Of a stretch of 64,000 nt of DNA, positions 36,501-49,603 are shown piece after piece. How positions within the stretch are numbered: the first letter of the stretch is position 1; each line of letters starts with the position of its first letter. The position numbers were made by a program, and so were the translations under genes. The notes beneath the pieces are model-generated. The model ran no database searches and was not told the DNA's origin. It saw nothing but the letters and a program-made list of their open reading frames with translations. This stretch comes from Lingula anatina. Its lineage: Eukaryota > Brachiopoda > Lingulata > Lingulida > Lingulidae. Location: the NCBI RefSeq assembly GCF_001039355.2, contig NW_019775717.1, positions 1 through 64,000 on the forward strand. Direction: 5' to 3'.

Positions 36501-37467
36501 AGCACAATGAGGAACAATGGCAGAACCTTCAGATACGCCTCCAGAATACAACCGGCTTTAGCGTGGAGAGTGTTCCTTGCCGCTAGCGTCCTCTGTACCA
36601 GAACCTGATAGAAATATAAACAGGAAAAATTGTGATGCTTTTTTTTCGGGAGGATTAAGTGTGTAGGATCGTGTTACTTCATAATTTGTGTTCTTAAGTT
36701 ATGATGTCGGTCTCTCGGTCTCAGTGTAGAACTTAGATGCGTATATCTTTGTATTCGTTTATACTATAAACATGTATGCTGAAGTTAAATCCTCTCTTTA
36801 TTGACTAGTTGTTTGATGGATTAGTGTCCTCAACGTACGTTTAAGATCCTCACGGTTAATTTTTGTCACCTCTCTCTGACAACTTTTAACAAGGTTTTTT
36901 GATATGATGACATCGATTATATGTACAAATGCATGGAAGTGCACAGGAATTGCCTCAGATATATCTGCTAACATCTAATAAAAAATCAATCTGTGGTTCT
37001 CGTAGAGGATAATTTGGGGACACCATTGGCGAAACAGCGTTATAATTCTGCTATATCCAAGGTGATTGTTATACTGACCTGATTCGTGCAGAAGTACCAT
37101 GCAGAGAGGACACTAGCCCCGAATACTGACCCCGTCCACGGGTAGTGTGTGTCCGAAATGTCCCGGATGATGTGGAAGGCCTGGGGGTCCGGTAGCCCAC
37201 ATGTCCCGTTTCCATGTAACTCTCCATTTGGTAAAGACAGGAAATACTGCGACTGCAGACCGTCGTAACCTTCAATTCTAACCAGAGCTGGAAATAAAGT
37301 TGTGTAATTTTATAGGCGGATCCAGGATAGGTGCGGTAATTTTTTTCTTACCGCACTTATCCTGGATCCGCCTATAAAATTACACGGACTTTAAAAAAAC
37401 ATACCTCCTCCCCGCACTTTGATCCCTCAGAACCAACTGTAAAACGCCCAAGTATTTACCAAAAATA

Positions 37468-37528
<61 letters not shown>

Positions 37529-38458
37529 TGTGTGCGTGTGTTTGTGTGTATGAGTTTTCCTTATTGCGTTAAACAATAATAACTAACTTTTTATGACTCG
37601 GACAGTGTAGATAGGATTATGTGTGAGTGAAAACTGATCCATGCACTAGGAGTAAGGACGTGACAGTCACTATCCCATCAATGTATGTACACAATACCTA
37701 TAACGGCCAAAACTGTGGACCCCACCAATAGGACTACCGTTTGAAGAGCATCTGTATATATAATAGCTGTTAGTCCTCCTAAAAGGAAGAAAAATTCCCT
37801 TGCTTTAAAGCATGAATTTAAGCGTATAAAAATAAATGGATGATCATGTAAGTAAATAATATATTTAAATAGAAAACGGTTGAATAATCACATCGATTAT
37901 ATAGTTATCCACATACCCAGTACACATACCTGTATCATCATGTAGGCTTATGTTATAGTGGATTTAACAATATGAACTAAATATTTTAATTTGTATACAA
38001 TATTGATATATAACATAAACGTAAACAGACAGTGATTAATAATAACTGAGAGTTGACAATTGACAGTGTACCTAACAGTGTGTACAGTGCAGTTCCAGTA
38101 AGCAGTACTAGTAAGGACAGGTAGACGTCCCACCCGAGCACCTGCTGCACTATTAACACCCCTACAAACACCCCTGCAGACAGCTTGGTGAATACCAGTA
38201 ACAGGAGGTTCTGTACGGCAAGGTAGATCTGAAGACGACGGCTGCCAAACCGCTTCCGCAGGTACTCGGGCATTGTGTACACCTGTTTGTAAATATTCAG
38301 TTTTGAATATATACAAAATATCGATTATTTTTAAAAAATGCAGACTTGTACAGAGTTAAGAGTTAAGCCTTCCACGAAATAAAATGACGTTTAGGTTAGA
38401 TTACATTTTTGTAATATACTCAAAATAAAAAAAAAACAAGGGTTAAGATGGTATTGCG

Positions 38459-38536
<78 letters not shown>

Positions 38537-39401
38537 GGTCGTTTTGGTTTCCTCATTCTCAATTTTTTAATAAAACTGTTGCATTTGATGATTCACATTA
38601 TTATCCGATGAGCTTGTGAGCAAATACGAATAAATAGAAAATTCAATATGAGTAAATAACTGTAAATCGGATGTCATGTACGACCTGCTGGGGTTTTATG
38701 CCTAATCCCCCTAAAAACATACACTTACCGACGCTGATATATAAACAGGAGCAAACACAAAGCCAAGAAGAAGAACACAGAAAATACCCTGCAATAGAAA
38801 AAAACGTTTAAAATTAAGTTAGTTGGGTTATAATCATTGCAACTTTTACTCCCAGGTTCTTATACAGGCAGGTATGATGCTTCAAATATAGATATAATGT
38901 TGTAGACTTGAAAAAAGAAACTAATGACATTCTTTAAAATGTTTCTCAATCAGTCATGTGGTAAAATAAAAACATTTAAAAAAATTAGTTGCCGATCTAA
39001 TTTTAATCTTTACCGTGAACTCATAACATATCACGGCTATTCCATCAGCTGCTGCCGCCCCGGCTATACCGATAAGGCTGATGCTCCCAATGTCGCTGAT
39101 GTACAGGGAGAATCCGACCTAAAATCACAACTAACACAATGATTGTGTTTCACACTTAAGCCACGTGGACACCTAACACAATCACTTCATATTACGCAAT
39201 ACAGAGATGCTGTACATTTGCACTCAAGATACGTAATACATAAACATCCCGTTATCTTCAGTGCGTGTGGAATCCACTGATAGAAACATACAATGGTTAC
39301 ACTTGTGATTTAAACTGTATGTAGTTCAAGTAGAAATGCAGTTCAATAGTACAAGTGACTGCATGGTAAAACTTTAACGCCGAGGTTACTGTTATCGTTT
39401 A

Positions 39402-39459
<58 letters not shown>

Positions 39460-40990
39460 ATTAGTGCATGTGTGAGGATGAAGAGGACATTTTTCTTACC
39501 TTTAGAAAATTTAGTCATATTATTGTTAAATGAAGTAATACTGCACGTATTACAGACCTAATTCAAGATATGGAAAGAAAACCCTCATTAAACCTTTATT
39601 AAAGTGTTTGGAATTAAGTTTGTAGCACCTTACCAGCCACCACGCCATGTCCCGACCCGCCAAGAAATAGCCATGAGAGTGACCTCGACTGGACCGTGTT
39701 ATAGACTGAAAAAAGAACAACTTCAACAGCAACGGGCACACTTTCAGTTTGACGAGCGAATAGGCCCAACGCGAGTTTCTGGCATATTGAATATCTCCGT
39801 TGCTTCTGACCGGGAAAGACAATGTTGATTTTCTTAGTTATTATTTGCAATTTACTGGTAATTTGTAATGGTGACGATGGTAATGGTCATAATACTGATT
39901 GACATCATTCAAAGTCAGCCCGATCTTTAGCGAAAAAAGCATGGAGAGGATTTTGAAAATAAAAACGTCTCGGGTGTTAAAACCTATCTAAACCTACATC
40001 GAACCTACCCATATCACCACGGCAACCGTCAGGACAAAATGGCCGGCCATGACGCCGTAGTCCGCTACCTCCAAGGTGTTTTCCTGCGCCATGATTGAAG
40101 GCCACAAGGTCCTGCACCAGTTAGAGACGATAATGTGTTCTGTGACCCCTGTTTCAATGACTGTAGATAAGGGTAATTTATCAATATTACTTGGGTTAGT
40201 ATTCTACTACCACTAGAAACGCTGTAACCTTTCTGGCGAAGAACAATATTAATAAAGTGAGCAACAGCTGTCGTGTGACATTTTCATTGTTAAAAAACGG
40301 TTTGATTATCAAAAAAAGTATCAAAGCACTGATCAATGTATACTAAAGATAAAAGATTAAANAAAAACTGATGAGTGCATGTGTGGGGATGAAGAGGACT
40401 TTTTTCTTACCTTTAAAAAATTTAGTCATATTATTGTTAAATGAAGTAATACTGCACGTATTACAGACCTAATTCAAGATATGGAAAGAAAACCCTCATT
40501 AAACCTTTATTAAAGTGTTGTAGCACCTTACCAGCCACCACGCCATGTCCCGACCCGCCAGAAAATAGCCATGGGAGTGACCTCGACTGGATCGTGTGAT
40601 GGACTGAAAAAAGAACAACTTCAACAGCAACGGGCACACTTTCAGTTTGACGAGCGAATAGGCCCAACGCGAGTTTCTGGCATATTGAATATCTCCGTTG
40701 CTTCTGACCGGGAAAGACAATGTTGATTTTCTTAGTTATAATTTGCAATTTACTGGTAATTTGTAATGGTGACGATGGTAATGGTCATAATACTGATTGA
40801 CATCATTCAAAGTCAGCCCGATCTTTAGCGAAAAAAGCATGGAGAGGATTTTGAAAATAAAAACGTCTCGGGTGTTAAAACCTATCTAAACCTACATCGA
40901 ACCTACCCATATCACCACAGCAACCGTCAGGACAAAATGGCCGGCCATGACGCCGTAGTCCGCTACCTCCAAGGTGTTTTCCTGCGCCAT
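33511..40990 (-). CDS. Gene D: SGLT-type sodium/solute cotransporter (SLC5 family)
   Basis: Fourteen exons, 5' to 3': 1 40092-40009 (second copy 40990-40907), 2 39705-39634 (second copy 40603-40532), 3 39118-39014, 4 38788-38729, 5 38282-38072, 6 37778-37698, 7 37287-37079, 8 36604-36469, 9 36043-35936, 10 35669-35519, 11 35173-35005, 12 34683-34468, 13 34159 to 34012 or 33982, 14 33722-33511. The total is 653 or 663 residues depending on the exon 13 donor, in phase either way. SGLT hallmarks: [70 protein letters not shown]. It should be a 14-helix plasma-membrane Na+ symporter. Against human SGLT1 sugar-site residues: E102, Y290, K321 and Q457 are kept; N78 is Asp, H83 is Ser and W291 is Phe. 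CTDQ has become CTNQ. The substrate is therefore uncertain. Confidence 0.88.
37302..37385. repeat. Near-perfect 38-bp-arm hairpin beside the exon 7 acceptor of gene D
   Basis: Arms 37302-37339 and 37348-37385 are reverse complements at 37 of 38 positions, separated by an 8-base T-rich loop. The arm carries GGCGGATCCAGGATA, resembling the ends of the hAT-like MITEs at 31303 and 54494. On the minus strand it begins about 12 bases upstream of the exon 7 acceptor AG, covering the expected branch-point region. Confidence 0.9.
37470..37550. repeat. (TC)n(TG)n compound microsatellite
   Basis: About 20 TC units followed by TG units, in intron 6 of gene D. Confidence 0.95.
38460..38534. repeat. (TA)n microsatellite
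   Basis: About 37 TA units in intron 4 of gene D. Confidence 0.95.
39405..39457. repeat. 53-base poly(A) tract
   Basis: Pure A run in intron 2 of gene D, immediately before copy 1 of the duplicated exon 1-2 block. It may be where the assembly lost its path, or a retroelement tail; no element body is visible beside it. Confidence 0.9.
39458..40361. repeat. Duplicated 0.9-kb block, copy 1 (gene D exons 1 and 2)
   Basis: Matches 40363-41261 across intron 2, exon 2, intron 1, exon 1 and upstream DNA. A 13-bp stretch near 39609-39622 is absent from the other copy. The 303-bp intron 1 differs at a single site, while 72-bp exon 2 differs at six. The boundary is the single N at 40362. Confidence 0.9.
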
Positions 40991-41261
40991 GATTGAAGGC
41001 CACAAGGTCCTGCACCAGTTAGAGACGATAATGTGTTCTGTGACCCCTGTTTCAATGACTGTAGATAAGGGTAATTTATCAATATTACTTGGGTTAGTAT
41101 TCTACTACCACTAGAAACGCTGTAACCTTTCTGGCGAAGAACAATATTAATAAAGTGAGCAACAGCTGTCGTGTGACATTTTCATTGTTAAAAAACGGTT
41201 TGATTATCAAAAAAAGTATCAAAGCACTGATCAGTGTATACTAAAGATAAAAGATTAAAAG
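40363..41261. repeat. Duplicated 0.9-kb block, copy 2 (gene D exons 1 and 2)
   Basis: Second copy of the gene D 5' end. Both exons keep their splice sites, lengths (84 and 72 bp) and encoded residues: exon 1 has one synonymous change and exon 2 has six. It is upstream of copy 1 in gene orientation, so the assembled order is exon 1, 2, 1, 2, 3. Confidence 0.9.
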
Positions 41262-42152
41262 AGACTTCTCAGTAAAATAATAGAATTGATAACAAACACT
41301 GGTTGAGGCAATATTCCAATCATTTACATTGCGTAATTCATTTGGACAAATTCTTGGACTGAATGTTTTTTTTTTCACAAAAAGTTTCGAAAAACAACAA
41401 CATTCCAATAAATTTATAAATTTCCTAGATTACGCACAAATTAGGCAACACTTAGGTAGTTTCGTGATTTTCACATTTTATTTAAAATGATATAAACCAT
41501 AAGATACATTCATGTATAGTAAAGGACAAGGTTTTTGAAGTTTGGAACATTGGATTGCAATTGAAAATTCTGACTTCATCGAAGAATGAAAGGACGTTTA
41601 ATGGCCAAAGTGCCAGTTGTTTCAGTTAAGCGTCCAAACTATATAATGCCCAACTTCCCATTATATGTATATATGCTTTATTTGAACATGGCCTTGTTAA
41701 TTATCCGCAATTTCTTATAATGTTCATAAGTTGGACGGATGCGCAATAAGATTCAATAAATTGTATTAAATCAAATAAATTATATAATGATATAATATAA
41801 TATAATATATTTATTGCTTTGATTGAGAAAGAAAACGATGCACTGCAATGTAAAGTGGGCGTATGCTATATACAGACGATAAAACGGGGCGACTGAAGCT
41901 ATATACTAGTAATTTTATTAATACTTATTTTTGCCTTCCAATTATGTACTACAAAATATAAACAAACTCTTAATTCCTATATACAATATATATATATATA
42001 ACTGATTATTTATATCAAAATTTTACACCTTTATACTTCATCATATCACAAGATTAATGCCTTTTCCATTTAGTGTTAAAATTGAGGACAATTTCAGTTG
42101 ATAACAAAAATGTCTTTTTTGGTGAGAATTTGTTATAATCTCATCGATAGTG
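41262..42152. other. Intergenic region between genes D and E
   Basis: AT-rich, about 0.9 kb. It holds the gene D upstream region and gene E 3' UTR. Reverse-strand AATAAA words (tttatt near 41914 and 41809) are candidate poly(A) signals for gene E. No exon seen. Confidence 0.5.
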
Positions 42153-45100
42153 TTACCCAAAGAAACCCCAGAGAAATGCCCCGACACCAAGGCACACGAT
42201 AAGATTAACGTTGATGATTCGCCGCCATTTTGGATTTTCCTCCATTGCCATAGCAGCCAGTTTTCTGTCGGCCTTCTCGTGGTCCTCTACGTGTTCGTTT
42301 TCGTTCTGAGGTGTATGGCCACATATCCAGTATATTACCTTCTTCCACGTGGGCGTTGGTTCTAAAGATATGATCAAACATCATTATTATTTTTTAAATT
42401 TTTAAATCAAGATGCAGTACTCATGTTTTAAAAGTACCAAATGCCATTTAATATAAACTTCATTACTTTTACAGTTTTTGTAGTTTAACAATAAAGATAT
42501 TTAAACTACCCTCTGGTTTATTCAGAGAAATTTTCTAAATTTTACATCATAATTATTCAGTTCGTTTTAAATCACGAATCTCCTAAACATGGACAGTAAA
42601 TGGTCCTTGATAAACAAGTATTTTGAATTTTAATTTTGATTTAAGAATATTGCGCCTTACTCTGAACGTCAGCGCTGGCAATCGACCAGGAGTCCATGGA
42701 CTTGTGTATAATATCTTCCTCATAACTTCGTATTTCTTCAAGAGACTTCTGTGAAAGTTCTATTGTCTCTATGCCTCCAGATGTCGCAGTGGCGACAGTT
42801 GTTGTGGACACGTCAAGGCCCTCGTTGTCCCTCCCCGTGGTTATTTCACTGGGATGACAGTCATAGCGCGTGCCCCACGTCAGTCGCGCGAGCTGAAATA
42901 TAGGGATACGTGTGAGAGACAAAAAGGGTGCAGACATACGCTTCACATGCAGCTACACACACTTAGACGTATTTTGGATTTGGTGAAAATTTAGTCTTTA
43001 TTTTGATAGCAAATGGGCATCACTGCTTTTACTCAATGTTGCATCCTTCTTTATCCATTTGTTTAACGTACGAGTGCAAGTATATGGAATGTATTCCGGC
43101 CAGACCAAGTAACCAGTTTAAAGTACCATTGAAAGTAAAAACTCACCTCTTCCTCTGGTTGTGGCTTCGTAAACATACTGACGGTTATTGTCACAATAAT
43201 ACAAACAATGAATAAGGCAAAGGCGTAGTTTAGGTAATGAAAATCCTTCAAGATCCAAGGACGACTGTCTGGTAGACCGCAAGGAGGCGCTGGTAAGGCG
43301 AAATCAGCAATCATCCTGGCCAGACCCAAGACGAGCCCAACCATCATTCCCCAAAACGCACCCTATGAAAAAGAAAAGAAAATTTACCTTGAAATTGAAC
43401 ATACCTGTATAAAAATTTTGTTTCAGCTGATTAAACTATGCAAAGGAAAAAAGTACATGTATATTCTAAGTAAAACATAATACAACTGTTGGGCGAATCT
43501 TAAGGATGGTTAATACTATACTGTGTATGGGGTGTGATCACCATTCATTTATACTGTACTAGCACATGTAGTATCCATAAATTATGTGTACTCAATTATG
43601 TGTATGTGTACTCCAATTTGCTTTATTTATTTCTACCTAGTGCTTTAGCTCACCGGTTCATTTATCCTTTTCCAAGCAACACCAAGACCAAAGCAGGCTA
43701 GTATAGGTGGCGCCAGGTACGAGGCAATGGACTGGAGGTAGTTGAACAGTTGACCGTCTTTAGCGCCCCCTACAATGGGCAGCCACACAACGCTGAACCC
43801 AATGAAGACAAGGACAAATACCCTAGACAGAAAAACACGATTCTTTGACTGGTTCGTTTTCAAAGATAATGTATGTTAGTCTTAGAAATAACTTAACTAT
43901 AAAATAAATTGACATGCATAAGAAAACCAACTCTCAAGATGTACTACACCAGTAGCCATACAAATGATATTCTTTCTAACTTCATTTTATAAAATTTTAC
44001 AATAATTTTAGAGTTTTGCCTTCGTTCAATGATGCTGATGTACTTGTGCTGGACTGAACGGAAGATTAATATATATATTCATATCGTTAATTAAGCTATA
44101 ATATTGAATAAAGATGACAACCTACCGCCCCACTATCATCAGCTCCCACTCTGATGCGTTTTTCCTGATCTTCTTCCAGACGTTGATGGTGAACACGGTA
44201 CTACCGCTGTTAAAAATGGACGTCAAGGAACTCATCAGAGCGGCCAACATGGCGGCCAACATCAGCCCTCTCAGACCTTTAAAGTATGATATGCAAGAAA
44301 TCAGCATGATTAATTACGTTTAAATAAACACAGAAGTATATAAAATGAAGGATATAAAGATCTGTTTAAATTATCATTAGAAGTGTTTATCACTCCACCT
44401 TAAAAGGCTAGGGATCGTGGAATTATGGATAAAATCAAATATGTCTAGCAAGTTACCGCCCCTTTTCAAACAAAAAGTAAAAAAATATGCTCAAGCCCTC
44501 TACAGCCGCGTTCACAATAGTGCTTACTTAAACCGAATAGTTTGCAAATTTCGGTGGGAGGCGAATTGGCGCTAATGACTTGCCTGGTTTTAGAAGCTCC
44601 TACTCTGTGTCAGGTATATAAACTAGTAAACAGTATATAGCTAACCTGTGGGCATGAGTTCCAGCACTAGTTTGGGGTATGCTATATTAGCACATCCATT
44701 GGCATTGCCACACACACGATTACATTCTTCTGGAGTGGAGCAGGCCACGTCGTCTGAAACAAGGATGGGGATTTATACAAGTCTCTATACAAATTTGTAT
44801 CCAATGGTCGTGGATTGAGTCCCGTCCTCCTAAGACTCCATTTACGTAGCCTAGGGTATTCCTAATTTATATCACATACATAAAACGTGGCATGCACCCG
44901 GAGTTCACATCAATAGACCATACCGTACTAGTAAGAGCCACAAGANAACCGTACTAGTAAAAGCCACAAGAGCCCATCCGAAATTAGTATACATCACGTG
45001 TTTCAAGGTCTATCAGAACCCGAGGAGCAGCGTACTTGTTAATGCTGGTTGGAAATTGAAACAAGTTTTTAAAAGACACGGAACATCAGGGTGTCAAAGG

Positions 45101-45487
45101 TGACTAACCTGTGAACAGCACCCTGCTGATCATCCCTGGCCAAACCATCAGGAACAGAGGCAGTACCTTGAGGTAGGCTGCCAGTATAGATCCCGCCTTG
45201 GCGTGCAAGGTGTTCCTGGCTGAGAGAGTTCTCTGGACCAACACCTGGAGAGACAGGTTTGTGCCTTAAATATTGTAAAATTTAAAAAAAAAAATGTGAT
45301 TCACAGAAAGTATTCCACACCACGTACTTATAAGTCAATTGTTAGATAACGTCAGGCGTGAGTGTACATTGGCGGAATCAGGTCACACATGTATATAAAG
45401 CAGGAGCACTACTGGCAGTAAACGAATGTTTGAGATGGCAGTAGGAGAGTGTGCCAATATTGGTATTCTATAATACTAATCCAACGT

Positions 45488-45534
<47 letters not shown>

Positions 45535-48500
45535 ATCCTATACATCTACCTGGTCAGTACAGAAGTACCATGAAGACAGGACCGTGGCCCCAAACACCAC
45601 CCCTGTCCACGGGTAGTTGGGGTCAGTAGCCTCACGCAGGATGTGGAACGCGTCCGGCTCAGGTAGACCACAGGAGGTGTTCAGATACTTGGTGGCATTG
45701 GGGACAGACAACATGTAACCGGCCTCCATGGCCCCGTAGCCGCCAACACGGACCATAGCTGAAATATCATAATTAGGGGATTGAGGGGCTTTATTCTTCT
45801 CATGTACAGGTCGAAACAAGTGTCTTTTATTGAGATAATTAAGTTTATACTCATAACCACACACAATCTTGACTATTATTATACAGTGCTTTTTATTCTT
45901 TTTACGTGAGTATCTGAGTACAAATATTTCTTGAGACGATAGAAATCGAGATTTATAAAGGGAAACAAAAAAATAGATAAAAAAGAAGTGTTTCCAACAG
46001 TTTTACCTATGACGGCTAAGATCACGGCTCCAATCAGTAACACAAAGGTTTGCAAGGCATCCGTGTAAATGACTGCCGCCAGACCGCCTGGGAGGACAAA
46101 TGCAGATTTATATTACAATCCAGGAATCTGGTTTCCAATGTAAAATTTAAATGTTAAACTGATGGTGTGAAAGAATCGAAGTGGAAAATACTAGGACAGT
46201 TATATTGATTGAACGTCCAGGGCTCCGTAACTCGAAAGCACCGCAAATTGCGACCGAGCGCAAGCGTCTCTATCCCATAACTCGGGATTTACTCGCCCCA
46301 TATAATAGCCTCGAAATAAAAGGTGATATCGTTATTTGCAATGCTTTCGAGTCATGGAGCCCAGTTTGATTGTTAAGTTTTGCACTTTAGATTTATCCTT
46401 ATTCCGACCAAGCAGAACTCGACAGTTTGCGAACTGTTTATCTTTATGATGTATCTACACAGAGCAATTAATGCAAAATCTACTACGGCCAAAATCATCT
46501 GCCTTTGAAAGGATTTTATCGCAGAAGCAATACAGCGGCTTTCTCTTTACTTATTGCAATAAAACAAACAAACAAACAAACAATCAAACACAATGATTAC
46601 CAATTTACCTAACACAGTATACAGAGCGGTTGCCACCATGAGCAGCAGCACTGAGAGCATCTGGTCCCAGCCCAATACTTCCTTCACGATCACAGTCCCC
46701 GCAAATATCTCCGCCGACAGTTTGGTGAAGGCGAACAGGAGCAGGTTCTGGACGGCAAGGTAGACCTCCAGACGTTGGCTGCCGAACCGTTTCAGAAGAT
46801 ATTCTGGCATGGTATAGACCTGGGAAGGTGGCAGGAGAAACGTTTAACTGTTACTAATACAGATGGACATAATATTAGAGAAAAAATACAATCCGGAGGA
46901 GCTGATTTAACGCCTGTAAAACACCAATAAAGAATATGAACAAAATGCATTTCTTGGTCTTAAGCACAAGCTAGAGAAGTATTGTTTTACACAAAGAAAA
47001 TTCATCAGATGCAAATATTGATTTCATGAAACACAAGATAATTCTCCGGAATAATTCACGTTGTTCTCAGAAATTGTGCATATTACCGGGGTGTGTCTAT
47101 TCATGGTTTCAGAGCATAGCGTCACTTACCCCAGCAGATATATATACAGGGACGAAGAAGAACCCCAGGAGAAGAATACAGAACAAACCCTGGAGTAGAA
47201 AATATGAAAATATATCTAATATTCTAATAATCGTCTCTTTTATTCTTAAAACACCGTCATTATAAATGAAGTAGAACCAGTTTAGCATAGGGGTAAAAAG
47301 ATCGTCGTGCGTTTGAACTAGACATTACTATTGCAAACACACCCCACCTTAAATGTACATATTATATGAAATTTTAAAGTTAAAAATAATGACCAGATTG
47401 GTCATATACAAATGTAAAGCAAAACGAACTGCTCCTATTTGTGCAAGAATGACCTTGTTTTAAGATGGAAATATGTATAAGATCCACCTACATAGTTGTA
47501 CATGTTTACCTGTTCCTTAAACGAACAATAAGAAATGTAACGATTGAGTGTTCATCTTTTTTGGCATCCTCTCCTTGATTGAATATTTATCTAGACTCTG
47601 ATCATCGATTACGATTATCAGTCAGAAAAATCATCAATCACGATTATCTGTCAGAAACATTTTTTTATCTTTGGGGGCAACTAAAGGTTTGAGTGAAATA
47701 ACATAACTAGTGGCTGATGTTATTTTTAAGAATTCTTTTGCAGTCCTTGAAACGCCTTGGTCTTATAAAGATACACCTTCGACTTAAAGAACAAGTGCAT
47801 TCAACACCTCTGCTGGATGAAGATTTAACACATTGTTAGATTTACAACACAATTGTTATATCATTTCATCCCACTGAGGGCACACACTAGCATGCAGACT
47901 TTGATAAAATTTAATTAAACTTCCTTTTCAATCAAGTTCTAAATTAAAAGCATTAATACATCAGGTGTAGTGTACTGCAGGTAGCTGAATTAGATAGGCG
48001 GGACATTAAGCCGCTTCGTCAACACGATCATCGTAAACAGACGGAGGCGTTGTCTTTCAAATAGCATGTTTGTTTTTGATAAGCCACGATATTAATCAAT
48101 AGATTTGCACTCAAACTCTAGTGGCCTCAGTCAGGGTGTGTTTTAATAGGATATTTCTGATATTGGATATTACTGGACAAATAAACATAGTAATGAAGTT
48201 GTTCGGGGGAAATTTATCAAGGTCTTAATTTCTCCATTAATATAAATATGATATTATTTATTTATTTATATGAATATGCTTAATATTATAATAAAATCGA
48301 ATTAGTGACAATGCCCAACATCTGATCTGTATTAAGAGGGTATAAGTTTTTTAATGTAAAGTATATGATAAATTATCTAAAGTGATCTTGCCAAAGACAT
48401 CCTACAAGTATAAGCTTACCGACAACTCGTAGCAGACCACAGCTATACCGTTGGCACTTGCTGCTCCCGCCAGACCTATAAAACTACTGCTCCCTATATT

Positions 48501-48808
48501 ACTCACGTACAGAGATAAGCCTACCTGAAAACAAAGCCAAGATTGTTCACAATATATTCAACAGCTCGCAATTAACCTTGAAAAAAATAACAGAAAACGC
48601 AATATGAGTTTATAATTGTATAAATTAGAATATGGAGCGGTGTGAAAGAATTCAGACTCCGCAAAACATGGAGTCCGCCCCCTCCCCCCCCCCCCCACCA
48701 TTAAATTCATACAGGTTACGGTTTTAGCGTGACATTACTGAGTCCAAATCTGTTTTTTGTTTACAAATCGAAGGCAATCGGCCCCAGTCATGATCGACGG
48801 TGCTGGCG

Positions 48809-48860
<52 letters not shown>

Positions 48861-49563
48861 GTATGTTTGTGTATGATTAGTGTGCGTACAGCGAGCTAGA
48901 TACATTTCGATATATTTATATAAGGCTGAGAGAGAGTGAGGGGGGAGGAGAAACAGAGAGAGAGAGAGAGAGAGAGCAAACGAGGGAGAAAGAGAATGCT
49001 GGATGAGCGGGGGGGGGNNNNNNNNNNNNNNNNNNNNNNNNNNNNNNNNNNNNNNNNNNNNNNNNNNNNNNNNNNNNNNNNNNNNNNNNNNNNNNNNNNN
49101 NNNNNNNNNNNNNNNNNNNNNNNNNNNNNNNNNNNNNNNNNNNNNNNNNNNNNNNNNNNNNNNNNNNNNNNNNNNNNNNNNNNNNNNNNNNNNNNNNNNN
49201 NNNNNNNNNNNNNNNNNNNNNNNNNNNNNNNNNNNNNNNNNNNNNNNNNNNNNNNNNNNNNNNNNNNNNNNNNNNNNNNNNNNNNNNNNNNNNNNNNNNN
49301 NNNNNNNNNNNNNNNNNNNNNNNNNNNNNNNNNNNNNNNNNNNNNNNNNNNNNNNNNNNNNNNNNNNNNNNNNNNNNNNNNNNNNNNNNNNNNNNNNNNN
49401 NNNNNNNNNNNNNNNNNNNNNNNNNNNNNNNNNNNNNNNNNNNNNNNNNNNNNNNNNNNNNNNNNNNNNNNNNNNNNNNNNNNNNNNNNNNNNNNNNNNN
49501 NNNNNNNNNNNNNNNNNNNNNNNNNNNNNNNNNNNNNNNTGCTGGATGGAGAGCGGGGGGGGG

Positions 49564-49603
<40 letters not shown>

